Source: Actinoplanes regularis (GTDB taxonomy: Bacteria; Actinomycetota; Actinomycetes; Mycobacteriales; Micromonosporaceae). Taken from it: DNA of 64,000 nucleotides. Of the stretch, positions 7,499 to 16,167 are shown piece after piece. A model generated the notes under the pieces. It ran no database searches and was not told the origin of the DNA. It saw only the letters and a program-made list of their open reading frames with translations. Made by a program: the position numbers and the translations under genes. How positions within the stretch are numbered: the stretch's first letter is position 1; every line of letters starts with the position of its first letter. The stretch is from positions 486,386-550,385 of the forward strand of contig NZ_FZNR01000005.1 in NCBI RefSeq assembly GCF_900188005.1, in the 5' to 3' direction.

Positions 7499-8464
7499 CT
7501 ACAGGAGGACGACGGCGCGGCCGGTGAGGGTGCCGGCCGCGAGTTGCTCGTACGCCTCGTCGACCTTCTCGAACGGGAACTCCTGCACCTGGTTGCGGAT
7601 CAGGCCGGCCCCGGCCAGCGCGATCACCTCCTGGGCGTCGGCGATCGACGACCCCTGGAAGGTGAACACCTCGCCGTCGCGGGGCAGGACCCCGAACCAG
7701 GCCCGGTCGAGGCGGCCGCCGGCCGAGCCGATCAGGCCGTACGCACCGCCGGGACGGACCGCCGCGATCCCGGCGGCGATTGTCTCGTTCGTGCCGACGA
7801 AGTCGAGCACGGCGTCGGCCTTCTCGGTCAGGGACGATGCGACCTCGTGGGCGCCGACCGACTTCGCGTACGCCAGGCGAAGGTCCGAGATGTCGACGGC
7901 CACCACCCGGGCGCCGGTCAGGATTCGTAGGAACTGCACGGCGAACGCGCCCAGCCCGCCGGCGCCCAGCACCACCGCGGTGCCGCCCGGCGCGATCCGT
8001 GGCCGGGCCCGCCGTACGGCGTGGTACGCCGTGGCGCCCGCGTCGGTCAGCGGCCCGGCGTGCCGCGGATCCAGTTCGCCCAGCGGCAGCACGGCGCGCC
8101 GGTCGGCGACCACGTACTCGGCCAGGCCGCCGTCCTGGCCGTAACCGCGCCCGGCCAGACCGCGCGGGCAGGCGTTGTCCATCCCGCGCACGCAGAGCCG
8201 GCAGGTGCCGCAGGAGGTGGGGGAGACCAGTGCCACCGGTGTCCCGTCGGCCAGCCAGCCGGCCGTCTCGTGGCCGAGCGTGAACGGCATCCGCCAGCCG
8301 AGCCGCTCGCCGGCCGCCCGTGGCATCTGCCGCATGGTGAGGTCGGAGCGGCACAGCCCGCACCCGGCGACCCGGACCAGCACCTGTCCCGGTCCGGGCG
8401 TCGGCTCCGCCACCTCGACGTGTTCCCCGGGGGTGCCCCAGGCGGTCATCCGGTAAGCGCGCAT
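7499..8464 (-). CDS. Zinc-dependent alcohol dehydrogenase (MDR family), KstR-type promoter
   Basis: A 321-aa medium-chain dehydrogenase from an ATG at 8464 (GAGAG upstream). Catalytic-zinc motifs are GCGLCRSDL (about residues 33-41) and GHETAGWL; the structural-zinc lobe is CGTCRLCVRGMDNAC. The NAD(P)-binding fingerprint is VVLGAGGLGAFAVQFLRILTG. The upstream DNA carries a complete KstR-like site, so a role in oxidising a steroid alcohol is likely but inferred. It is divergent from the Rv3531c-type operon. Confidence 0.82.
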   Translation of the reverse strand: MRAYRMTAWGTPGEHVEVAEPTPGPGQVLVRVAGCGLCRSDLTMRQMPRAAGERLGWRMPFTLGHETAGWLADGTPVALVSPTSCGTCRLCVRGMDNACPRGLAGRGYGQDGGLAEYVVADRRAVLPLGELDPRHAGPLTDAGATAYHAVRRARPRIAPGGTAVVLGAGGLGAFAVQFLRILTGARVVAVDISDLRLAYAKSVGAHEVASSLTEKADAVLDFVGTNETIAAGIAAVRPGGAYGLIGSAGGRLDRAWFGVLPRDGEVFTFQGSSIADAQEVIALAGAGLIRNQVQEFPFEKVDEAYEQLAAGTLTGRAVVLL

Positions 8465-8475
8465 GACTCTCAGAG

Positions 8476-8489
8476 TGGAACGCGTTCTA
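8476..8489. promoter_or_regulatory. KstR-type operator before the alcohol dehydrogenase
   Basis: TGGAACGCGTTCTA fits TnnAACnnGTTnnA at every fixed position. It lies 11 bases upstream of the alcohol dehydrogenase start on the minus strand. Confidence 0.75.
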
Positions 8490-8530
8490 TCGATGGTCAA
8501 GCCGCCGGATAACCGAAGTTGACCCCAAGT

Positions 8531-8544
8531 TAGAACGCGTTCTA
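8531..8544. promoter_or_regulatory. KstR-type operator before the Rv3531c-type operon
   Basis: TAGAACGCGTTCTA is a perfect 14-bp palindrome and a full KstR consensus match. It ends 9 bases before the GTG at 8554, leaving no room for a normal ribosome-binding site, so the transcript may be leaderless or very short-leadered. Confidence 0.82.
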
Positions 8545-8553
8545 GCATGAACC

Positions 8554-9711
8554 GTGCTTACTCAGCCGTTCGCCGACGCCATCGCGCACGCCGAGCGCGT
8601 CGTCGCCGAAGCTCCCCACATCCGCGGCGAGCAGGACCTGATCGAGGGCTACGACTACCTGGCGGGCGGCATCCGGGCCTCGATCCAGATGGCCTGGGCC
8701 TACGACCGCGACTTCCCCTATTTCGTACGATCCACCGGGCCGTACACGAAGATGGGCCTGGACAACCCGGACACGCTCTACTTCCACGCGTGGCTGCGCG
8801 ACGACGCCGAATACGTGGTGACCGGCCGCCGTGGCAGCACGACCGACCTGAGCTTCCAGATCCTCGACGGTTCCTACTCGCCGGTCAACGTCCCGGGCAG
8901 CCTGGCCGCCTTCGACGACCGCGAGATCGACATCGCCGCCGACGGCAGCTTCGAGCTCCGCTTCGGACCGGGCCTGACCGGCCGCAACGCGTTCCCGCTC
9001 GGGCCCGGCTCGGCCATGCTCGTGGTGCGCGAGGTGTTCAGCGACTGGGCGAGCGAGGAACCCGGAACGCTGCGCATCCATCGGGCCGATCGGCTCGGCG
9101 CCGCACCCGCGCCGCTCACCACCGAGATCCTGACCAGGCGGTACGCCGTGGCGGGCAAGATGCTGGTCGGACGGATCCGCACGTTCCTGGCCTTCGCCGA
9201 GCGCTTCTACCTGAAGCTGCCGGTCAACACGCTGACCCCGCCCCGGCTCACCCCCGGCGGCCTGGCCACGCAGTACTCCTCGGTCGGCCACTACGAACTC
9301 GCCGACGACCAGGCCATGGTGGTCACCGTCCCGGTCGCAGGCGTCCCCTACCAGGGCCTCCAGCTCGGCACCATGTGGTACGTCTCGCTGGACTACAGCA
9401 ACCACCAGACCAGCCTCACGGTTCCACAGGCGAAGATCGACCCCGACGGCATGATCCGGTACGTCATCAGCGAGCGCGACCCGGGCGTGGCGAACTGGAT
9501 CGAGCGCACCGGTCACGACCGCGGTTACGTGCAACTGCGCTGGCAGCGGCTGTCGCGCGCGCTGACCGAGGCGGACGGTCCCCGGGCGGACGTGGTCGCC
9601 GTCGACGACCTGCCCAAGCAGTTGCCCTATCACGAACCGATCGACCAGGCCACGTGGCGGGAGCGGATCGCCGCCCGGCAGACCGCCACCGCGGCCCGGA
9701 TGCTGGCGTGA
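8554..9711 (+). CDS. Rv3531c-like protein of the steroid regulon (possibly DUF1214-related)
   Basis: A 385-aa protein without signal peptide or obvious catalytic motif. Recognisable stretches are GLDNPDTLYFHAWLR, RRGSTTDLSFQILDG and LGTMWYVSLDYSNHQ, which recall DUF1254/DUF1214-like beta-rich proteins. Its place first in a three-gene set with an SDR and a sulfotransferase-like protein matches M. tuberculosis Rv3531c-Rv3530c-Rv3529c, a KstR-regulated set. The start is GTG 8554; an ATG at 8547 lies in another frame. The function is not established, but the context points to steroid breakdown. Confidence 0.78.
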   Translation: MLTQPFADAIAHAERVVAEAPHIRGEQDLIEGYDYLAGGIRASIQMAWAYDRDFPYFVRSTGPYTKMGLDNPDTLYFHAWLRDDAEYVVTGRRGSTTDLSFQILDGSYSPVNVPGSLAAFDDREIDIAADGSFELRFGPGLTGRNAFPLGPGSAMLVVREVFSDWASEEPGTLRIHRADRLGAAPAPLTTEILTRRYAVAGKMLVGRIRTFLAFAERFYLKLPVNTLTPPRLTPGGLATQYSSVGHYELADDQAMVVTVPVAGVPYQGLQLGTMWYVSLDYSNHQTSLTVPQAKIDPDGMIRYVISERDPGVANWIERTGHDRGYVQLRWQRLSRALTEADGPRADVVAVDDLPKQLPYHEPIDQATWRERIAARQTATAARMLA

Positions 9712-9714
9712 GCG

Positions 9715-10488
9715 ATGCTGACCGACAAGGTGGTGCTGATCGCCGGGGTCGGCCCCGGCCTGGGGCAGGCGGTCGCGGTGCGGGCCGCCCAGCACGGCGC
9801 CGACGTGGTGCTGGCCGCCCGGACCGAGTCCTATCTGACCGAGGTGGCCGGGAAGGTGACCGCCGCCGGCCGACGCGCGCTGGTCGTGCCCACCGACCTC
9901 ACCGACGACGACTCCAGCACCGCTCTCGTGCGGGCCGCGCTCGACGAGTTCGGCCGGGTCGACGGGCTGGTGAACAACGCGTTCGTGATGCCGCCGATGT
10001 GCAGCCTCGGCAAGGTCGACCTGGACGACCTGCGGGACAGCTTCGACGTCAACGTGCTCGCCGCGCTGCGGTTGACCCGGCTGCTGAGGCCGGCCCTGAT
10101 CGAGGCCGGCGGCGCGGTGGTGATGGTCAACTCGGCGGTGCTGCGGCACTCCCGGCGCCCGTTCGGGCCGTACAAACTGGCCAAGGCCGGACTGCTCGCG
10201 GTCGCGCAGAACCTGGCGAGTGAGCTCGGCCCGCACGGCGTACGGGTCAACTCGGTGGCGCCCGGCTGGATCTGGGCGGACAGCCTGCGCATGTGGTTCG
10301 ACTTCCAGGCGAGCCAGCGCGAGGTGCCGCCCCAGCAGATCTACGACGAGATCGCCGCGACCACCGACCTGCGGCGCCTGCCCGAGCCGGACGAGGTGGC
10401 CGACGCCGTGCTGTTCCTGCTCTCCGGACTGGCCCGCGGCATCACCGGCCAGTGCCTGGACGTCAACTGCGGCGAATTCCACCACTGA
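9715..10488 (+). CDS. Short-chain dehydrogenase/reductase, Rv3530c-like
   Basis: Classical SDR of 257 aa. The cofactor motif GVGPGLGQ is at about residues 11-18, NNAF replaces the usual NNAG near residue 90, and the catalytic Ser is in MVNSAV. The active site reads GPYKLAKAG (YxxxK at about 155-159). It starts 4 bases after the preceding stop and belongs to the KstR-type operon. A hydroxysteroid or hydroxyacyl-CoA substrate is likely from context, but the specificity is not readable. Confidence 0.85.
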   Translation: MLTDKVVLIAGVGPGLGQAVAVRAAQHGADVVLAARTESYLTEVAGKVTAAGRRALVVPTDLTDDDSSTALVRAALDEFGRVDGLVNNAFVMPPMCSLGKVDLDDLRDSFDVNVLAALRLTRLLRPALIEAGGAVVMVNSAVLRHSRRPFGPYKLAKAGLLAVAQNLASELGPHGVRVNSVAPGWIWADSLRMWFDFQASQREVPPQQIYDEIAATTDLRRLPEPDEVADAVLFLLSGLARGITGQCLDVNCGEFHH

Positions 10489-10506
10489 GCCCCCGCGGAG
10501 GCGAGC

Positions 10507-11634
10507 ATGCGCGGCGCGCGCACCGACGTCGGCACCCTGGCAGACCTGCACGCCTCGGCGACCCGGCTGACCGGGCTCGACGACTTCGGTGTGGACGACT
10601 ACCGCGAGGGGATGGGGGTGCTGCTGAGTTCGTACGCGAAAGAAGCAAGCCTGACCCCGGACGGCAGCAAGGTGACCAGGGGGTTGTTGCGCACGGCGCT
10701 GGTCTCCCGGCTGCTCAGCGAGGCCGCCTGGCGGCAGTTCCCGGAGCACGCCGGCGTTCCGCTGACCCGCCCGGTCTTCGTCACCGGGCTGCCCCGAACC
10801 GGGACCACCGCGCTGCACCGGCTGCTCGCCGCCGACCCGGCCCATCAGGGGCTGGAGCTGTGGCTGACCGAGGCGCCGCAGCCGCGCCCGCCGCGTGCGA
10901 CGTGGGACCAGAACCCGGTGTACGCGATGTTGCGGGCCGCGTACGAGCAGCACCACGAGACGAACCCGTCGTTCGCGGGCGCGCACTACACCGCGGCCGA
11001 CCAGGTCGAGGAGTGCTGGCGGCTGCTGCGGCAGTCGATGACGTCGGTGTCGTTCGAGTGCCTGGCCCACATCCCGGGCTACTCGGAGTGGCTGGCCGAG
11101 CGGGACTGGACCACCGCGTACCGCCGGCATCGGCGCAATCTGCAGTTGATCGGCCTGCACGACCGGGATCGCCGCTGGGTCCTGAAGAACCCCAGCCACC
11201 TGTTCGCGCTCGACGCGCTGCTCGCCGCCTATCCGGACGCCGTGGTGATCCAGACGCATCGCGCGCCCCGGACCGTGATCGCCTCGGTGTACAGCCTCAA
11301 CGCGCAGGCGTCCGCCGGATGGTCGACGCTGTTCCACGGTGAGGTGCTCGGGCGGGCACAGCTCGCGCTCTGGTCGCGCGGGCTGCGCAAGTTCGCGGCC
11401 GACCGGGCCCGCCACGACCCTGCGCACTTCGTCGACGTCGACTACGACGATTTCGTGGCCGACCCGATCGGGACGGCCGAGGCCGTCTACGACCGCCTGG
11501 GGACGCCGCTGACCCCGGCGGCCCGCACCGCGATGACGATGCTGCAGGCCGAGGGGAGGGGGCCGGCGCACCGGTACGCCCTTGCCGACTTCGGACTGAC
11601 CGTCGCGGACGTGGACGCGGCGTTCGCCGGCTGA
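10507..11634 (+). CDS. Sulfotransferase-family protein, Rv3529c-like
   Basis: A 375-aa protein with the PAPS 5'-phosphosulfate loop TGLPRTGTTALHRLL at about residues 93-107 and a later HRAPRTVIASVYSL stretch fitting the 3'-phosphate region. This is the layout of sulfotransferase_3-type actinobacterial proteins such as Rv3529c, third gene of the KstR-regulated set. The substrate is unknown; sulfation of a sterol is possible but not shown. GGAGGCGAGC precedes the ATG. The operon ends at a strong hairpin 14 bp downstream. Confidence 0.82.
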   Translation: MRGARTDVGTLADLHASATRLTGLDDFGVDDYREGMGVLLSSYAKEASLTPDGSKVTRGLLRTALVSRLLSEAAWRQFPEHAGVPLTRPVFVTGLPRTGTTALHRLLAADPAHQGLELWLTEAPQPRPPRATWDQNPVYAMLRAAYEQHHETNPSFAGAHYTAADQVEECWRLLRQSMTSVSFECLAHIPGYSEWLAERDWTTAYRRHRRNLQLIGLHDRDRRWVLKNPSHLFALDALLAAYPDAVVIQTHRAPRTVIASVYSLNAQASAGWSTLFHGEVLGRAQLALWSRGLRKFAADRARHDPAHFVDVDYDDFVADPIGTAEAVYDRLGTPLTPAARTAMTMLQAEGRGPAHRYALADFGLTVADVDAAFAG

Positions 11635-11647
11635 GCGCGGCAGCGGA

Positions 11648-11681
11648 CCCGGGCCGGCGGTGGATGGGCCGCCGGCCCGGG
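11648..11681. terminator. Strong bidirectional stem-loop terminator
   Basis: CCCGGGCCGGCGG and CCGCCGGCCCGGG form a perfect 13-bp stem around an 8-base loop. It sits between the converging sulfotransferase and beta-helix genes, 8 bp from the latter's stop. Confidence 0.75.
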
Positions 11682-11688
11682 CCGGCGG

Positions 11689-12969
11689 TCAGCGCCTGCC
11701 CTGCAGGGTGTTACGAGCCTGCACGTTCCCGCCGTACCAGAACGGTCCGTTCTCCGGAACCTTGTTGCCGTGGGCCTCGGCGTCGGCCACCCAGGACGGC
11801 GCGTCCGCGGCGATACCGAGGGCCGGTCGGCCACTGCCGGCGATGATGGACACGGTGTTGTCCACGACATCCACGGTGGTGATCGGGTTCTCCGGGCTCG
11901 CCTTCACGTACACGCCACCCGCGCAATCGGTGACAACGTTGTTGGCCACCAGAACCTTCTGGGTGTTCGTGGGGGCGATCGCATCCCACTTGGTGCGTTC
12001 GACGGTGTTGAACTCGATCTTCACGTCGGAGTGGACGAATCCCGCCTTGGCCGTGTGCGAGCCGATGAAACGCCCCCAGCCCGGCCTGCTGCCGGAGAGC
12101 CCGCAGTAGTTGTTCTGAACCCGGACACCCTTGCACGGCGTGTTGTCCCTCAGGCCACCCCAGGTGTTGCCGGAGCCCGCCAGGTCGAGCTGGACGGCCT
12201 CACCGTGCCACAGCGGCTTGGTGGGGTCCTCGATCCAGCCGCGGAACTCGCAGTTGCGCACGACGGCGTTCTGTACGGCGTTGAGCTCGACCGCGTGCCA
12301 CCACTTGACGTTGCGGACGACAACGTCCTCGATGGTCACCCCGGTGGTGTGTTCGATGGTGATCACGTTCATCGCCGGGGCCGGGGTGGCCCGCAGGAAG
12401 GCGTCGATCTCGCTGGGCACGGTGCTGTTGTGGTACTTCTTGACGTAATACCACGAGGGGTCCCACGCGCCGCCGGAGATCAAAATGTTCCCCTGAGCGT
12501 TGTAGCCGCCGGTTCCGCTCTCCACGTGATTGATCAGCATGGTGGCGCGCAGCCCACTCTTGACGGCTCTGGTCCGGTAGTCGGATTTGCTCAGGTCCCA
12601 CTTCGGGTCGTGCGTGGTCAAGGTGTCCAGGTCGCCGGCCTCGAGCACGAGCTCCTGGGTCTCGAAGTTGGCGTAGAACGTGGCCGCGGAGGCGTCCAGA
12701 TGGGTGCTGCCGCCGATGACGAGCGGCCTTGTCAGGACATGAGTGCCCGCCGGCGCCGTGACGACGACCCGTCCGTCCCTGACCGGCCCCTCACCCCGGG
12801 CCGCGTTGTTGAGCGCCTTGCGGAGGTTGATGACCGCGGGCTCCTCGCCGGTCGCCACCGGATTGATGTCCGCCACCGCGGCAGAAGCGGCGCTGGGCGC
12901 CAGGCCGAGCGCCGCGGCGCCGCCGGCGATTCCGGCTCGCAGAACGGCACGCCTGCTCAGGGAAACCAT
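11689..12969 (-). CDS. Tat-exported right-handed beta-helix protein
   Basis: A 426-aa protein from ATG 12969, preceded by AAAGGAG with 9 bases spacing. The N-terminus MVSLSRRAVLRAGIAGGAA is a twin-arginine signal with cleavage likely after ASAA near residue 31. The mature part is a series of parallel beta-helix rungs (VIGGSTHLDASAATF, GVTIEDVVVRNVKWW, VLVANNVVTDCAGGVYVKA), the fold of pectate lyases and related polysaccharide enzymes. No complete catalytic triad is evident. It is probably a secreted glycan-active or glycan-binding protein; the substrate is unknown. Confidence 0.75.
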   Translation of the reverse strand: MVSLSRRAVLRAGIAGGAAALGLAPSAASAAVADINPVATGEEPAVINLRKALNNAARGEGPVRDGRVVVTAPAGTHVLTRPLVIGGSTHLDASAATFYANFETQELVLEAGDLDTLTTHDPKWDLSKSDYRTRAVKSGLRATMLINHVESGTGGYNAQGNILISGGAWDPSWYYVKKYHNSTVPSEIDAFLRATPAPAMNVITIEHTTGVTIEDVVVRNVKWWHAVELNAVQNAVVRNCEFRGWIEDPTKPLWHGEAVQLDLAGSGNTWGGLRDNTPCKGVRVQNNYCGLSGSRPGWGRFIGSHTAKAGFVHSDVKIEFNTVERTKWDAIAPTNTQKVLVANNVVTDCAGGVYVKASPENPITTVDVVDNTVSIIAGSGRPALGIAADAPSWVADAEAHGNKVPENGPFWYGGNVQARNTLQGRR

Positions 12970-13226
12970 CGAGGGTGACTCCTTTGTCCTCATGGAACGG
13001 CGCTCCCTCCTATCACGACAGAAAGGAGCGATGATCGCGTTGTGAGGTGATCGTAGAAATCCGTGACCAATCAGGATCGGCGGCTGTCATTCCTGTGTTC
13101 TACGACAAATTTTGCCGACGCCCGGTGTTCTTCCCGTAGGATCGGCCGCGAAATTCGAACGACGCATCCGCGGGCGTCGCACTTGAATTCAAATTCCATT
13201 GCCCGGTACGGCAACGAGGCCGCGAG

Positions 13227-13275
13227 GCCTGGCCACGGGACCCCATCGGCCGTACCAGGGAATATGGATCTTGAA
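13227..13275. repeat. Dispersed intergenic element, copy A
   Basis: A 49-bp stretch beginning GCCTGGCCACGGGACCCCAT and ending GGATCTTGAA. It matches 33073-33119 with five substitutions and one 2-base gap. It lies in the 365-bp non-coding interval 12970-13334 between the beta-helix start and the end of the winged-helix gene. That interval also holds AT-rich DNA near 13080-13200 that may be the beta-helix promoter. No gene is visible in it. Confidence 0.6.
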
Positions 13276-13334
13276 AGCCTATCGCCGGTCGCTCCTGCTG
13301 AACGCTCTGACCGCGGTAGAAGTGGACACCGCTT

Positions 13335-13673
13335 TCAGGGGCTGAGTTCGTCGAGGTTCGCCGCCTTGAGGCGAGCGGTGAGCTGTTCCAGTGCGGACAG
13401 TTCGGCGCGCAGGGCCCGGCGACCCTCACGGGTGAGCTTGACCCAGGTCCGGGGCCGGTTGCCGGCATAGCCCTTGTTCAGGCTGACCAGACCGGCGTCG
13501 ACGAGGACCTGGATGTGGCGGTTGAGGTTGCCGTCGGTGAGTTGCAGCTCGGTCCGCAGGGTGGAGAACGCGCACTCGGGGATCTCGGCGAGCATGACGA
13601 GCACACCGAGGCGTACCCGTTGATGGGTGACATCGTCGAGCCCGACGGCCGGGTGTGGCAGTGCTTCGCTCAT
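13335..13673 (-). CDS. Winged-helix transcriptional regulator (MarR/ArsR-like)
   Basis: A 112-aa single-domain wHTH protein. The recognition region is TLRTELQLTDGNLNRHIQVLVDAGLVSL (about residues 38-65) and the wing is NRPRTWVKLTREGRRAL. This fits the small HTH_34-type repressors often paired with membrane proteins. Its ATG lies 1 base after the stop of the upstream membrane protein gene on the same strand, so translation is probably coupled. Confidence 0.78.
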   Translation of the reverse strand: MSEALPHPAVGLDDVTHQRVRLGVLVMLAEIPECAFSTLRTELQLTDGNLNRHIQVLVDAGLVSLNKGYAGNRPRTWVKLTREGRRALRAELSALEQLTARLKAANLDELSP

Positions 13674-13674
13674 C

Positions 13675-14418
13675 TCAGCCGGCCGTCCGCGCGCGGGCGG
13701 CGTGGTAGAGGCCGAGCAGGGCCAGTGGCAGCGTCATGAGCAGCAGGGCGGGCGCGGGACGGTCCAGGCCGAGCAGGGTCAGCTGGCCGCCCAGCGCCGG
13801 TCCGGAACCGCCGCCCAGCGCCCACGATTGCCAGCCGAGCAGCCCGCCGACCCGGCCCGTGGCGCAGAACTGCCAGGCCAGTGCCGCCATCCAGACGCCG
13901 GAGACCGTGATGGCGGTGCTGCGCTCGACGACCCCGAGGACGACCGTGACGGCGGCGACGCTGAGCAGTGGGGTGAGCAGGCCCTGCCACCCGGAGGTTC
14001 CCGAGCCGTGCCCCGTCGGGGCGGCGAACAGCGCCAGCAGACAGAGCAGCCCGGCGGCTCCGGCGGCGACCGGAACGCGCCAGGGGACCCGGACGCCCTC
14101 GCGCTGTTCCCGGTGGCGGTACCACTGCGCGACGAGAGCGAACGCGAGTGGTGCGGCCACGAGCCAGAAGAGGTAGGACCCCAGGCTGGTGCGCTGCTGC
14201 TCCGGCAGGCCGGCCCAGTAGGGGTACTCGATGGCGCCGCTGCCGGTCTCGTTGATCGACGAGAAGGGGTTCCGGTAGAGCGCGATGCTCAGCAGCGGCA
14301 GGGCGGCCAGGACGAGGGTCGGGAGCCAGAGGCCGCCGTGCGCGAGTCTCCGGCTCCTGGCTCTGAGGACGTCCATCTCGGCAAGCATGGCGGCGGCTTC
14401 GGACGCGTTGGTACTCAC
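13675..14418 (-). CDS. Multi-pass membrane protein of unknown function
   Basis: About 247 aa from GTG 14418, chosen because AGAGGAG lies just before it; the frame also reaches 14436. A short cytoplasmic N-terminus (EAAAMLAEMDVLRARSRRLAH) is followed by about six to seven hydrophobic segments, starting at WLPTLVLAALPLLSIALY. It carries no family signature I can name. It is co-transcribed with the following winged-helix regulator, a frequent pairing in which the regulator controls the membrane protein. Confidence 0.65.
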   Translation of the reverse strand: MSTNASEAAAMLAEMDVLRARSRRLAHGGLWLPTLVLAALPLLSIALYRNPFSSINETGSGAIEYPYWAGLPEQQRTSLGSYLFWLVAAPLAFALVAQWYRHREQREGVRVPWRVPVAAGAAGLLCLLALFAAPTGHGSGTSGWQGLLTPLLSVAAVTVVLGVVERSTAITVSGVWMAALAWQFCATGRVGGLLGWQSWALGGGSGPALGGQLTLLGLDRPAPALLLMTLPLALLGLYHAARARTAG

Positions 14419-14606
14419 GGCTCTCCTCTGCGACACAGGACACTCTGGATTACAGAGTGGATGGTCGAGACGGTCGAGTCAATCCCTTCGTCTTCACGAA
14501 AAGCGCTCCCTCCTGTCATGACACTCGTGGATGGTCCGGCGCGCAGGGCCGGCGGACCCAAGGTGTAGAGCGACCGCTGACGTCAGGCCCATGATCTACT
14601 TTGGAC

Positions 14607-15512
14607 ATGACGACGCTCACGAAGCTTCAGCCTGCTCTTGTCATCAACGAGACAGCCCGGCTCCTGGTCGAGCACTACGTTTTCCCCGAGATAGCCGAGC
14701 AGCTCACCGATCTGCTGCAACGACGCCTCGACGAGGGTGCCTATGACGTCGACGGCGCCGAGGACCTCGCCCGGCTGGTCACCGCGGATCTGCAGTCCGT
14801 GAACGGCGACCGGCACCTGAGCCTGAAATACCACGCCGATCAGGTTCCCCCGGAGCAAGGGGCGGCCGCCCTGGAGGCCATGCGCCGGGACTTCGACACC
14901 TCGCTGGGTGGTGCTCCCCGGCTGCAGTTGCTCGACGGCGGGGTCGCCGTGGTGGAGCTGGCACCGATGCTGTTTCCGCTGGAATGGGCCGCCGAACCGC
15001 TGAGCGCCGCGCTCACGCTGGCCTCCCGTGCCCAGGCGCTGATCGTGGACCTCCGCGCCAACCGGGGCGGCGACCCGGACACGGTCGCCTTCGTCTGCAG
15101 CTACCTGCTGGACAGGCGAACCCACCTCAACTCCATGTACTGGCGCGACGGCGAGCGTAGCGAACAGTCCTGGAGCCTGCCGCACGTTCCCGGAGCGCGC
15201 TTCGGTGGCAGCAAGCCGCTGTATGTGTTGTCCAGCAACAGCACCTTCTCCGCTGCCGAGGAGTTGGCGTACGACCTGCAGCAGCTCGCCCGCGCGGTAG
15301 TCGTCGGTGAGCGCACCCGCGGCGGAGCGCACCCGCGCAACGGCTGGACCGTGCATCCACACCTGGAAGCCGCCATCCCTGTCGGCCGCGCGATCAACCC
15401 CGTCTCCGGCACGAACTGGGAGGGCGTCGGCGTGCAGCCGGACATCCCTTGCGCCGCTGCCGACGCTCTCGACCGTGCTCACGCGATGGCCCTCGCCCGG
15501 CTGGCAGGCTGA
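14607..15512 (+). CDS. S41-family (tail-specific/IRBP-like) peptidase
   Basis: A 301-aa protein starting at ATG 14607; TTG 14601 is also in frame. The N-terminal part (NETARLLVEHYVFPEIAEQL) is the helical lead-in typical of S41B/IRBP-like proteins. The core shows ALIVDLRANRGGDPDTV and the nucleophile region SSNSTFSAAEELAYDLQQL, then VVGERTRGGAHP. There is no signal peptide, so it appears cytoplasmic. It stands alone on the plus strand. Proteolytic activity is expected from the family, though IRBP-like members can be non-enzymatic. Confidence 0.78.
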   Translation: MTTLTKLQPALVINETARLLVEHYVFPEIAEQLTDLLQRRLDEGAYDVDGAEDLARLVTADLQSVNGDRHLSLKYHADQVPPEQGAAALEAMRRDFDTSLGGAPRLQLLDGGVAVVELAPMLFPLEWAAEPLSAALTLASRAQALIVDLRANRGGDPDTVAFVCSYLLDRRTHLNSMYWRDGERSEQSWSLPHVPGARFGGSKPLYVLSSNSTFSAAEELAYDLQQLARAVVVGERTRGGAHPRNGWTVHPHLEAAIPVGRAINPVSGTNWEGVGVQPDIPCAAADALDRAHAMALARLAG

Positions 15513-15554
15513 TCCGGAGTCGTGGTCGTCGGAGCGAGCGGCGCGCTGCCCGCG

Positions 15555-16121
15555 TCACCGGACGGAGACCGCGCCCTCGATGCTTCGCAGGATGAGGCGT
15601 AGCGCCTCGTGGCGTGAGACGCACTGGTCGCCGATGTAGCTCCAGCCGGCGTAGAGCTGGCTCCAGATCAGGCTCTGGATCCAGGTGGCCGGCAGCTCCG
15701 GGTCGATGGTGCCGTCACGGTGGCCGCGTTCGACCATCTCGCCGAACGCGGCGTCACCCTCGGCGGCCTGCTGCCAGTCGGCATCGGTGAGCAGGAGCTG
15801 CTGGTTGAAGATCAGCGAGAGGACGTCACCCAGGTCGAAGTATTCCTGGCAGAGCCGGCGGATCGCGGTGGCCCCGGTGCCGTCCGCGATGCGGGCCCGC
15901 TCGGTCGCCTGGCACAGGCGGTCGACGGCTTCGGCGCGCAGGGCGGCGGTCAGGTCGGCACGCTCGGCGAAGTATCGATGCAGTGTGGTCCGGCCGACGT
16001 TCGCGGCGGCGGCCACCTCGCCGAGCGGTGCCGCGGGGTTGCGGGCGAGGACTTCGATCGCGGCATCCACGATCGACTGCCGGGTGCGCGCGCGACTGCC
16101 CGACGCTTGGATCTCCGTCAC
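15555..16121 (-). CDS. TetR-family regulator
   Basis: A 188-aa TetR protein with the HTH APLGEVAAAANVGRTTLHRYFAERADL at about residues 31-57 and an all-helical ligand domain. It is divergent from the ABC exporter gene, and the 46-bp interval contains a perfect inverted repeat (16148-16165). It is therefore a likely local repressor of the exporter; the inducer is unknown. Confidence 0.82.
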   Translation of the reverse strand: MTEIQASGSRARTRQSIVDAAIEVLARNPAAPLGEVAAAANVGRTTLHRYFAERADLTAALRAEAVDRLCQATERARIADGTGATAIRRLCQEYFDLGDVLSLIFNQQLLLTDADWQQAAEGDAAFGEMVERGHRDGTIDPELPATWIQSLIWSQLYAGWSYIGDQCVSRHEALRLILRSIEGAVSVR

Positions 16122-16147
16122 CAGGGAAGAATAGCAGTTGCCTATTT

Positions 16148-16165
16148 TGGAACATCAGTGTTCCA
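16148..16165. promoter_or_regulatory. TetR operator candidate
   Basis: TGGAACATCAGTGTTCCA has perfect 7-bp arms around TCAG. It ends 2 bases before the exporter's ATG and 26 bases from the TetR gene start, a position suited to repressing the exporter and its own gene. Confidence 0.68.
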
Positions 16166-16167
16166 CT

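Noticed and set aside
8542..11571. Very long minus-strand open frame (1009 codons) opposite the Rv3531c-type operon
   Set aside because: It is a shadow of three well-supported plus-strand genes; its composition (His/Arg/Gly/Gln-rich, no domains) is typical of antisense frames in high-GC DNA.
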